64,000 bases of DNA from Bog-756 sp963737625 (GTDB lineage Bacteria; Actinomycetota; Acidimicrobiia; Acidimicrobiales; RAAP-2), in contig CAVTTK010000002.1 of the NCBI GenBank assembly GCA_963737625.1, positions 1,860,001-1,924,000 on the forward strand, read 5' to 3'. The first letter of the stretch is position 1, and each line of letters begins with the position of its first letter. The position numbers and the translations under genes are program-made. Positions 57,897-64,000 of the stretch are shown piece after piece. A model generated the notes under the pieces. It made no database searches. It was not told the DNA's origin and saw only the letters and a list, made by a program, of their open reading frames with translations.

Positions 57897-58200
57897 TCCC
57901 TCTGCGATCCGGCGGCTGGTGACCCATCCGTAAGCCGGCGCTCCGGCGTAGGAGCCTCATGCACGATGGGCAAGTCGGTCCGAACAGGTCTGCGGACGCA
58001 GGCGGCGGACCTGTTCCAGCCTGCTAGAGCGGGCGTGCGATACGGGCTCGGCCGGGGAGCCGGTCCGAGGGGACCGGAGAGCGGTGTCCCGGCATTCCCC
58101 GAGGGGGCACAGATCTTCCTGGTCCGTGCGGCGGTTCTGAGTGCCTGGGTGCTCAACCCTGATCCACGGTTGCGTTTGACCGCCGGACACGCGTGTGGAA
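57897..58200. other. Gene-free stretch
   Basis: No supported gene. It lies between two plus- and minus-strand relic-like genes. The short frames in it have no domain features. Confidence 0.4.
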
Positions 58201-58612
58201 TCAGGTTGGCCACGGATCTTCCAGTACCCCGAGCTGGATGAACAAGCCGAGTTTGTCAGCTCCCATCCATTCGCTGACGACCTTGTCACCCTCGAAGTGC
58301 ATGATGTCGACCACCCACTCCTCGACCATCTGCCCAGTCGGGGGTCGCCCCAAATATCCTCCCGTGTCCGTCCCTCGGAATGTCATCCTGATCATCACCT
58401 TGTCCCAGTCACCAGGATGTCTTCGATAACGAGATGCAAATCGGGGAACGCCTCGTGATAGCGACGGATGGGTTTCACTCTGGCGGAAGGACCCGTCCCA
58501 AACGATTCTGGTAGTTCTCGCTGTACAGCTCACTTGCCGCCTCGTAGGTTCGCTCATTCCAAACCTCCTTGACGAAGTTCCGCACCTGCATCTCGCGTTC
58601 AGCCACGTTCAT
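58201..58612 (-). pseudogene. SnoaL/ester-cyclase-like gene with two frameshifts
   Basis: Three frames join into one domain. Frame 1 (from ATG 58612) reads MNVAEREMQVRNFVKEVWNE, then YEAASELYSENYQNR. Frame 2 reads VKPIRRYHEAFPDLHLVIED and ILVTG. Frame 3 reads DKVMIRMTFRGTDTGGYLGR, PPTGQMVEEWVVDIMHFEGD and KVVSEWMGADKLGLFIQLGV. This is the standard order of SnoaL-like polyketide-cyclase/ester-cyclase proteins of about 140 residues. Two separate indels, near 58490 and 58410, make read error less likely than real decay. Confidence 0.75.
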
Positions 58613-58784
58613 TCCGACCCCAATCCACTCACCAGTTGGAATGTCGGATCAGGCTAGACGGTGCTTTGTCTCCCAGCGATCCCTGCCATCGCCCTTCGTC
58701 TTGTTTCGACCGACGCGTTTGGGAGGTCCCCCACCCACAGACAGCTGCTTACGGTCAGTTGCTCTCTGTGGGCGTTGAGGATGC

Positions 58785-59162
58785 CTACGCAGCTTCGGAT
58801 GTTTCGTACTCGTGAACCCGCGCCTGCATCAAGGTCTTCAGCAGCTCGGTCGGCAACTCGCGCGTGTAGGGGAGCTTGATGAAGCCCTCACCGGCTTCGT
58901 AGCCAGCGGCAACGACCGCGGCCTTGTGAGTGGAGAAGAAGGGCGGATTGAACCTAAGCGAACAGTGGTTCTTGAAGTTCTGAAGCATCCACATGTTGGT
59001 GTTCTCGCCGCGCACGTACACCGGCAAGTTCCACTTGAGTACCTCCCGTGCCTCCGGGTCGACCACCGCGCTCAACTTCCGGAGCACCTCGAGATGCGGC
59101 CGCTGAACGCCGCTCAGCTGATCGAAGAAGTCATCGACGCTTGCGCGCTTAGGCATCGGCAT
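58785..59162 (-). CDS. DUF1801 protein
   Basis: This 125-residue protein has the DUF1801 (YdhG-like) pattern: SVDDFFDQLSGVQRPHLEVL, then REVLKWNLPVYVRGENTNMW and GFIKLPYTRELPTELLKTLM. An ATG at 59156 is also possible. The family is widespread with no proven function. Full length, no lesion. Confidence 0.85.
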   Translation of the reverse strand: MPMPKRASVDDFFDQLSGVQRPHLEVLRKLSAVVDPEAREVLKWNLPVYVRGENTNMWMLQNFKNHCSLRFNPPFFSTHKAAVVAAGYEAGEGFIKLPYTRELPTELLKTLMQARVHEYETSEAA

Positions 59163-59604
59163 GGGCTCACTCTATACGTCAAGGAGCGCACTACCGTCCC
59201 TTCGCCAGCCCCGAATCCACAGTGTCCGGGGGGAGGGCGCCCGCCGAAACGCTCTGCGATTCAGCCGACATCTGAGCTAATCCCTTCGGTTCCCTGTTCA
59301 TTCCCAGGATGCCACGGGCCGCTGGATGGCGCGGACAGAGGGATCAGTCAACGTCCTGAGCGAAGGAGGGGATCCGATGTCACGCCAGGAGGCTGAACAC
59401 TGCATCGCAGCCTTCTTCTGAAACGAACGTCAAGACACTGGACGATGCCGAGCATTAGGGCCTCCCTCGGTGCTGGGGATGGTTGAGGCCCTGCTCACCC
59501 ACCAGCGGTTGACTCCGATTCGAATCACCGAAACCTCCTTCGGGTCTCCCCGTTCGCTGTTTGTCGCCGGCGAGTGCCTTCGACCGAGGCCGAGGCAGGG
59601 CAAA
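59163..59604. other. Gene-free stretch upstream of the ArsR operon
   Basis: No supported gene. GATTCGAATC near 59518 is a palindrome and not a tRNA T-arm, because the flanks do not pair. The region may hold leftovers of older genes but nothing I can name. Confidence 0.5.
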
Positions 59605-59618
59605 AGAGTGAACACTCT
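59605..59618. promoter_or_regulatory. Inverted repeat upstream of the ArsR gene
   Basis: AGAGTG and CACTCT flank AA, a perfect 6-bp inverted repeat ending 2 bases before the -35 box at 59621. It is a candidate operator for the downstream ArsR-type regulator. Confidence 0.45.
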
Positions 59619-59620
59619 CC

Positions 59621-59648
59621 TTGACTATTTCGGCCAGCTTCGTATACT
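59621..59648 (+). promoter_or_regulatory. Promoter of the ArsR-SRPBCC operon, probably leaderless
   Basis: TTGACT (59621-59626) and TATACT (59643-59648) are 16 bases apart, close to sigma-70/SigA consensus. The -10 box ends only 7 bases before the ATG at 59656, so transcription would begin at or next to the start codon. Confidence 0.7.
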
Positions 59649-59655
59649 CAAGTAG

Positions 59656-60000
59656 ATGCTTGACCAACTGATCGACCTCGATCGGACCTTCCAGGCGCTG
59701 GCCGACAAGAGCAGGCGCTGCATGGTGGAGCGACTCACGTTGGGACCTGCCTCGGTCAGCGAACTAGCAGAGCCCCTGACGATGTCCCTTGCCGCGGTTG
59801 TCCAGCACGTGCAGGTCCTCGAGGCGTGTGGGGTGGTGAAGACCCAGAAAATCGGTAGGACTCGCATATGTCGCATCGAGCCCGCAGCGATGACCGCCGC
59901 CGAAGATTGGATCTCTGACCGACGCCGCGGGTGGGAATCCCGCCTCGACCGATTGGACGACCTCTTACGTAACGAAGCCACCACCGAGGGGAAGCGATGA
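59656..60000 (+). CDS. ArsR-family regulator
   Basis: This 114-residue winged-helix protein has DRTFQALADKSRRCMVERLT, then SVSELAEPLTMSLAAVVQHV and QVLEACGVVKTQKIGRTRIC. It has no Cys-rich metal site; the group that pairs with SRPBCC genes is mostly metal-independent (SdpR-like). It overlaps the SRPBCC gene by 4 bases and is probably autoregulated through the upstream inverted repeat. Confidence 0.9.
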   Translation: MLDQLIDLDRTFQALADKSRRCMVERLTLGPASVSELAEPLTMSLAAVVQHVQVLEACGVVKTQKIGRTRICRIEPAAMTAAEDWISDRRRGWESRLDRLDDLLRNEATTEGKR

Positions 60001-60464
60001 CCCGGTCCACCGTTGTCCATGAGACATTCGTCATTGAGCGGACCTTCAACGTTCCGGTGGCTCAGACCTTCCAGGCATGGGCGGATCCCCTGCTGAAGGC
60101 CCGCTGGTTCGCCGGTGCCATCGAGGCGCTGGGAGCTGGGTACGAACTGGACTTCCGGGTCGGGGGCCATGAACTCAATCGCGGTGGACCTCCGGGCGGG
60201 CCTGTCTACACCTACGAGTCTGAGTTCCGTGACATCATCCCCGAGCAGCGCATCGTCTACACATACGAGATGCACGCCGATGATGCTCGGATCTCCGTGT
60301 CCGTGGCCACGGTCCTGTTCAGTGGCCATGACGCCACAACACAGCTGGTCCTTACCGAACAGGGGGTATTCCTCGACGGCCTCGACACAGCGGCCCAGAG
60401 AGAAGAAGGAACCCGGTCCCTGTTGGACTCGCTGGCCGTCAGCATGGACAGTGCCAGATCATGA
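59997..60464 (+). CDS. SRPBCC-fold protein (AHSA1-like) coupled to ArsR
   Basis: This 155-residue protein has VIERTFNVPVAQTFQAWADP and LLKARWFAG at the start, then YTYESEFRDIIPEQRIVYTY and ATTQLVLTEQGVFLDGLDTA. It is the usual partner of ArsR regulators in actinobacteria. The ATGA overlap implies coupled translation. Ligand unknown. Confidence 0.9.
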   Translation: MTRSTVVHETFVIERTFNVPVAQTFQAWADPLLKARWFAGAIEALGAGYELDFRVGGHELNRGGPPGGPVYTYESEFRDIIPEQRIVYTYEMHADDARISVSVATVLFSGHDATTQLVLTEQGVFLDGLDTAAQREEGTRSLLDSLAVSMDSARS

Positions 60465-60587
60465 CGGAGGCCCCCCAGTGGTTATTCTCACCGGTGGCCA
60501 GAATGCTCGGACGGCTGTCCATCTGGTATGTACCGTGGCTCTGAGACCTTCGCCCAAGACACCCGCCCGTTGCCAAGGAGTCCTTGC

Positions 60588-61232
60588 ATGTCACTAGTCC
60601 GTGTTCACAACTTTGCCGTGTCGCTCGACGGTTTCGGAACCGGCGAGGGACAAACCCTCGAACAGCCCTTCGGACACGCGGGTACCAGGCTCCTCGGGCA
60701 GTTTCTGGGCACGCGCACCTTCCGCCAGATGCATGGCGAGCCAGGTGGAAGCAGAGGTGCCGACGAAGCCTTCGCCAGCAACTGGGGACCGGGCATCGGT
60801 GCCGAGATCATGGGCCGAAACAAATTTGGACCCCAGCGCGGCCCGTGGGTCGATGAGGATTGGAAAGGCTGGTGGGGTGATGATCCTGTCTTTCACACTC
60901 CCGTATTCGTGCTCACGCACTATCCCAGGCCGACCATCCACATGAAGGGCGGTACGGAATTCCATTTTGTTGATGCCTCCCCCGCCGAAGCTCTCAGGAT
61001 GGCCCGGGAATCTGCCGGCGAGCTCGACGTGCGTATCGGCGGTGGACCTTCGACCGTCCGTCAGTTCCTCGCCGCGGACCTGATCGACCACATGCACATC
61101 ATCATGGTCCCCATTGTCCTGGGGCGCGGAGAGCGACTCTGGGACGGGCTCGAGGGACTGGAGGAACGCTTTGAAGTTGAGGCGGTCAGTACCCCAAGTG
61201 GCGTCACCCACATGACATTCGCCCGCCGCTAG
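60588..61232 (+). CDS. Dihydrofolate reductase-family (RibD-like) protein
   Basis: From ATG 60588, with AAGGAG at 60574-60579, it has 214 residues. The fold shows as VRVHNFAVSLDGFGTGEGQT, LLGQFLGTRTFRQM, HTPVFVLTHYPRPTIHMKGG and LDVRIGGGPSTVRQFLAADL, followed by the IMVPIVLGRGERLWDGL end. These proteins use NADPH but are not the classical DHFR. It follows the ArsR-SRPBCC pair by 123 bases, a frequent arrangement of stress-type genes. Confidence 0.88.
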   Translation: MSLVRVHNFAVSLDGFGTGEGQTLEQPFGHAGTRLLGQFLGTRTFRQMHGEPGGSRGADEAFASNWGPGIGAEIMGRNKFGPQRGPWVDEDWKGWWGDDPVFHTPVFVLTHYPRPTIHMKGGTEFHFVDASPAEALRMARESAGELDVRIGGGPSTVRQFLAADLIDHMHIIMVPIVLGRGERLWDGLEGLEERFEVEAVSTPSGVTHMTFARR

Positions 61233-61243
61233 GTACCTCTATC

Positions 61244-61440
61244 ACCACGATTGAAGTTGAGAACATCCAGCCCCCAGAGATGCTGAAGCGGGCCATCGCC
61301 CGACGGGCCGAGGCAGAGCGCAAAAGACACGCGCCCAGATAATCGCTGCCGAAGGCAAGCGGTTGTCCGCCGCGACGCCCGCGGCGATATTCGCTCAGTA
61401 CTCTATTGCCCTTCTGCTTCGGAACTTCAGGTTTTGGCCG
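61244..61440 (+). pseudogene. Remnant of an SPFH/stomatin-like gene
   Basis: The frame TTIEVENIQPPEMLKRAIAR continues RAEAERKRHA, which closely follows slipin/stomatin (VELPEEMKRAMARQAEAERE). It hits a stop, and the next frame carries AQIIAAEGKRLSAATPAAIF, then AQYSIALLLRNF, like the following slipin part. One frameshift and loss of both ends leave only about 65 codons. It abuts the DHFR-like gene. Confidence 0.65.
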
Positions 61441-61531
61441 GCCGATATGTCGTTCTTAGTCGTCCGCACCAGCTGAGGTGAAGAGAATCCCTGGGCGTCG
61501 GTGGGTAGGCTCGACGTTGGCCACAACGGGA

Positions 61532-62134
61532 TCAGGCCGACAACCCCAACGGTTCGCGCCACATCGTCGTGACGGTGGGTCCATTGTCAGGAAGATCGAA
61601 GGTTCCGTGCACTTCGAAACCCACCGATTCGTACCGCCCGATGTTCCTGGGATTGGTGGATTCCAGGTAGGCAGGCATACGGAGAGCATCGATAGCGGCC
61701 AGATTGGCGGCGAGAAGATCCATCCCCATCCTCACGCCGCGGTGCTGGGGGTGGGTGCCGAGGACGCTGAGATAGAAATGATCCCGATCACTGGGGTGGG
61801 AGGCGGCGAAGCAGGCGAAGACCTCTCGAACAAGCTGGGCACGTTCGCCCATCATCTCCTCCAGCATGATTTCCAAACGCTGCTCGTCTGCTTCGTTCAG
61901 TTCGGGGCATCCGGGCGGGAGCCACACCGAGACGGCCTCGTGAGCCGGTGTTGTCCAGACCCAGCGGTGCTCGATTGCGCCGTCGATGAGAATTCGGAAC
62001 CACGCCACATGCTGAGCCTTGCGGCGAACGGGATCGGAGAAGGCCCAGCCCCACACGGGGTCGGCAAAAAAGGCCTCGGCGAGCGTCTCGGCGATTCCTA
62101 ACGTCTCCCCGGCCTCCGCAACACGTTCAACCAC
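61532..62134 (-). CDS. GNAT-family N-acetyltransferase
   Basis: This 200-residue protein has AETLAEAFFADPVWGWAFSD at the start and the acetyl-CoA region FYLSVLGTHPQHRGVRMGMD, then YLESTNPRNIGRYESVGFEV and the C-terminal TVTTMWREPLG. It is typical of a long GNAT subgroup in actinobacteria. The usual RxxGxG/A motif appears as QHRGVRMG. Substrate unknown. Confidence 0.87.
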   Translation of the reverse strand: MVERVAEAGETLGIAETLAEAFFADPVWGWAFSDPVRRKAQHVAWFRILIDGAIEHRWVWTTPAHEAVSVWLPPGCPELNEADEQRLEIMLEEMMGERAQLVREVFACFAASHPSDRDHFYLSVLGTHPQHRGVRMGMDLLAANLAAIDALRMPAYLESTNPRNIGRYESVGFEVHGTFDLPDNGPTVTTMWREPLGLSA

Positions 62135-62264
62135 GGGCGAACCTCCCAGCCCAATTCAATGTGGATCTACGTGTCGTACCAGTCAGAGACCATTGGCCAT
62201 TCGATGGTGACGGCTACGGGATCCGTTACCTCCACTCACAAACCCTAGAATAATGTTGCGGTCA

Positions 62265-62918
62265 ATGACTGAGGTCCCAGCAGTCGGCCGTGCGATCATC
62301 CTGAACGGTGGATCGAGCTCGGGGAAGTCCACGATCGGCAGAGCACTGCAGTCCATGCTCGACGACGTGTGGCTGTTGATTGGGATCGACGTTCTGATCT
62401 GATTGCTCCCCGTGGAGTTAACCAAGGGTCCGGCGGGTTTCTCGGTCATCGATGGTGAGATCCGCCGCGGACCGGCATTCCGAACTGTCTATGAGGGGTT
62501 TCAGCATTCGGTCGCCGCGCTCTGCCGGGCAGGGCAGAACGTCATCATCGACGACGTACTGATCGACGGTGGAACTGACCAGGGCACATGGGAATCGGCG
62601 TTGGCGGACATCGACACCGTTTGGATTGGAGTTCGCTGCGATCGGAGGGTCGCCATTGCTCGTGAGTCGGAACGCGGGGACCGGCCCATAGGCATCGCAG
62701 GACGGTACAGCGCGAGGGTTCACCAAGGTGTGCACTACGACATCGACGTGGACACCGGTGCCGACTCCGTCGAGGAGACCTTGGACATCGTCACTGGCTT
62801 GCTCCTGGCCCAATGGGGCATTCGTCCCAACTCCCGGGAAGGCACACAAGAAACACTGCCGCCGCGTTCAGCCTTGAGCCCCGACAGGCCGCGTTCGATT
62901 GCACCTTGGGAGCGTTGA
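62265..62918 (+). pseudogene. Chloramphenicol phosphotransferase-like kinase with an in-frame stop
   Basis: From ATG 62265 the P-loop reads AIILNGGSSSGKSTIGRALQ, followed by LIGIDVLI with the CPT-type Asp. A TGA at 62400-62402 interrupts the frame. Downstream, in the same frame, comes PAGFSVIDGEIRRGPAFRTV, NVIIDDVLIDGGTDQGTWES and VWIGVRCDRRVAIARESERG, the rest of the fold. A single CGA to TGA change would explain it. The family phosphorylates chloramphenicol or related small molecules. Unless the stop is misread, it is dead. Confidence 0.82.
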
Positions 62919-63052
62919 TCAAACGACTGTTCGGCGCCCGATCAATGGATGAACAGGTCGCTGGGTCACCACGAGGGCACCCGTTCCCTTCGGATATGCT
63001 GATTATGGATGGCCCGCCCCCCCGATCACCGACGGACCGACCAGGAGGACCA

Positions 63053-63388
63053 ATGCCTCGTTCAGGAAGCGGTGACACTCCCTATGGCATGGAAGCGCCG
63101 CCGGAGTTGCGGTGTAACGGCCACTGGCGGGTAGCTGTCTGGGCCCTTCGAGCGGGCTATGGCGCACTAACCGTCGCCATGGTAGGCCTCATCATGCTGA
63201 TGTTGGGAGCCACGCCGTGGGTCTTGGCCGTGGGCATGATCATCTGGCTGGCCGCCGTCGTCGTCACGTTGACTGGAGTCCTCTGGTCCCGGCACGATCT
63301 CTCCGGGCCACGACCGGGTTACTGGTCGATGCGGTTCATGCTCATTCGCGATACGGTCCATGCTCGGTCGTCGGCTGCACCGTCCTGA
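63053..63388 (+). CDS. Small membrane protein
   Basis: The ATG at 63053 follows AGGAGG (63043-63048). It gives 111 residues with two membrane segments (AVWALRAGYGALTVAMVGLI and WVLAVGMIIWLAAVVVTLTG) and a basic C-terminus. The N-terminal 30 residues are polar. Related small two-helix proteins exist in many actinobacteria; function unknown. Confidence 0.75.
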   Translation: MPRSGSGDTPYGMEAPPELRCNGHWRVAVWALRAGYGALTVAMVGLIMLMLGATPWVLAVGMIIWLAAVVVTLTGVLWSRHDLSGPRPGYWSMRFMLIRDTVHARSSAAPS

Positions 63389-63599
63389 AGGGCCCTCCCG
63401 TTCTCGCTGACTTGCCACGCCAGAGCGTCGGTGCGGCGTGCCAATCGTCCAATCCGTGGACCCAACCATGCTCCCACGGATGGGCACGCACTCCGGTTCT
63501 TAGCACCACCGACGGGCGCACAATAGAGGGAGACGCGGGTCCCATCGCTCCTACTGACGAAAGCGGTTTGAAAACTCGCAAAGGGGGCATCGCGATGAC

Positions 63600-63764
63600 A
63601 TGGCCGTCAACGCTGACACCTCGAAAACGTCGACGACGGACACTCCGAGAACAGGGTTCGCCAGACGAGCCCGTGACCATGAGTTTCGTGAGATCGAGCG
63701 CCTTCGCAAGTGGATTGCGTACGGAAACCCACCAAAGGAGAGGAACCATGGGAATCATCGATAA
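63600..63764 (+). CDS. Possible 54-residue small protein overlapping csbD
   Basis: ATG 63600 to TAA 63762-63764 encodes MAVNADTSKTSTTDTPRTGF, then ARRARDHEFREIERLRKWIA and YGNPPKERNHG. The middle has a charged helix (FREIERLRKW) that looks like real protein, and its end overlaps the start of the CsbD gene by 17 bases. There is no good Shine-Dalgarno sequence. It could be a genuine translation-coupled small gene or chance. Confidence 0.4.
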   Translation: MAVNADTSKTSTTDTPRTGFARRARDHEFREIERLRKWIAYGNPPKERNHGNHR

Positions 63765-63915
63765 GACCAAGGACAAGGCTCAAGCGGCGAAGGGGGAGGT
63801 CAAGGAGAAGGTGGGCAAGGCCACCAACGACCGCTCCATGCAGGCCAAGGGCAAGGGAGATAAGGCTGCCGGCAACCTGAAGCAGGCCGGCGAGAAGGTC
63901 AAGGATGCCCTGTAG
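63748..63915 (+). CDS. CsbD-family stress protein
   Basis: This 55-residue highly charged, Ala/Lys-rich protein reads MGIIDKTKDKAQAAKGEVKE, then KVGKATNDRSMQAKGKGDKA and AGNLKQAGEKVKDAL, the exact pattern of CsbD proteins (G-x-x-K-x-K-G-x-x-K-x-x-x-G). It is normally under general-stress control. A good Shine-Dalgarno sequence (GGAGAGG, 63737-63743) precedes the ATG at 63748. Confidence 0.92.
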   Translation: MGIIDKTKDKAQAAKGEVKEKVGKATNDRSMQAKGKGDKAAGNLKQAGEKVKDAL

Positions 63916-64000
63916 GACAGACGACCTGTCGCCATCCGAGCAAATTCCCGAGACCGTCTGGGCGCCACCGGTGGCCTAGTGACTCTGCCCCACCCCTGCT

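Noticed and set aside
59510..59530. GATTCGAATC as a possible tRNA T-arm
   Set aside because: It is a self-palindrome; the flanking bases do not form a 5-bp T-stem, and no acceptor or anticodon arm is visible.

Overview
The window is GC-rich, densely coded DNA with frequent GTG starts and 1-4 base ATGA/GTGA/TGATG gene overlaps. The gene content points to Actinomycetota, probably an Acidimicrobiia-like lineage rather than a classical model actinomycete: an actinobacterial-type Tad pilus operon, a mycothiol-enzyme-like TIGR03084 protein, a DUF2510-RDD protein, a DEDDh exonuclease/GIY-YIG fusion, an ABC-F EttA homologue, VapBC modules, and several probable leaderless promoters. The taxonomic call is inference from gene families, not a search result.

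Layout. 1-6.9 kb: a minus-strand Tad/Flp pilus operon (lipoprotein, PKD-like secreted protein, CpaB/SAF, CpaE-like ATPase, CpaF/TadA ATPase, TadB, TadC, and the start of one more gene that runs off the window). 7.2-11.1 kb: membrane protein, EttA, threonine-aldolase-like lyase. 11.3-12.3 kb: a Doc-type toxin-antitoxin pair with a frameshifted toxin, beside a decayed IS110-family transposase. 12.4-17.1 kb: housekeeping and small enzymes, including a secreted protein with an internal 279-bp tandem duplication. 17.3-23.0 kb: a compact polysaccharide cluster built on PelF-like and PelG-like proteins. 23-32 kb: fructosamine-kinase-like protein, large FtsX-type permease, exonuclease/GIY-YIG fusion, trpD (frameshifted), acyl-CoA dehydrogenase, VapBC, dienoyl-CoA-reductase-like SDR. 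32-46.6 kb: aldo/keto reductase, a damaged second VapBC, P450, GNATs, a frameshifted sulfotransferase, hydrolase, methyltransferase, VOC and PNPOx proteins, DUF2510-RDD, and a ChrA/PadR pair with a striking palindromic operator. 46.7-64 kb: small stress or accessory genes, an accessory surface block (multi-TM protein with Ig-like end, arylsulfotransferase, parallel beta-helix protein), an ArsR/SRPBCC/DHFR-like set, several gene remnants, and CsbD.

A theme of the window is interrupted genes. At least eight loci carry single-base indels, a nonsense codon or a missing start: doc, trpD, vapC at 33.1-33.7 kb, sulfotransferase, small membrane protein, beta-helix protein, ester-cyclase-like protein, CPT-like kinase. 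Some, such as trpD in a G-run, look like sequencing or assembly errors. Others, such as the IS110, SPFH and SnoaL remnants with several lesions, look like true decay. Low-coverage or long-read assembly of an uncultured genome would explain part of it, but this cannot be decided from the sequence alone.

The most interesting functional candidate is the 17.3-23.0 kb operon: a PelF-type glycosyltransferase and PelG-type exporter flanked by a helical-repeat protein and a membrane-anchored lectin-like protein, with no PelA or PelD in sight. This is possibly a minimal or variant Pel-like exopolysaccharide system.
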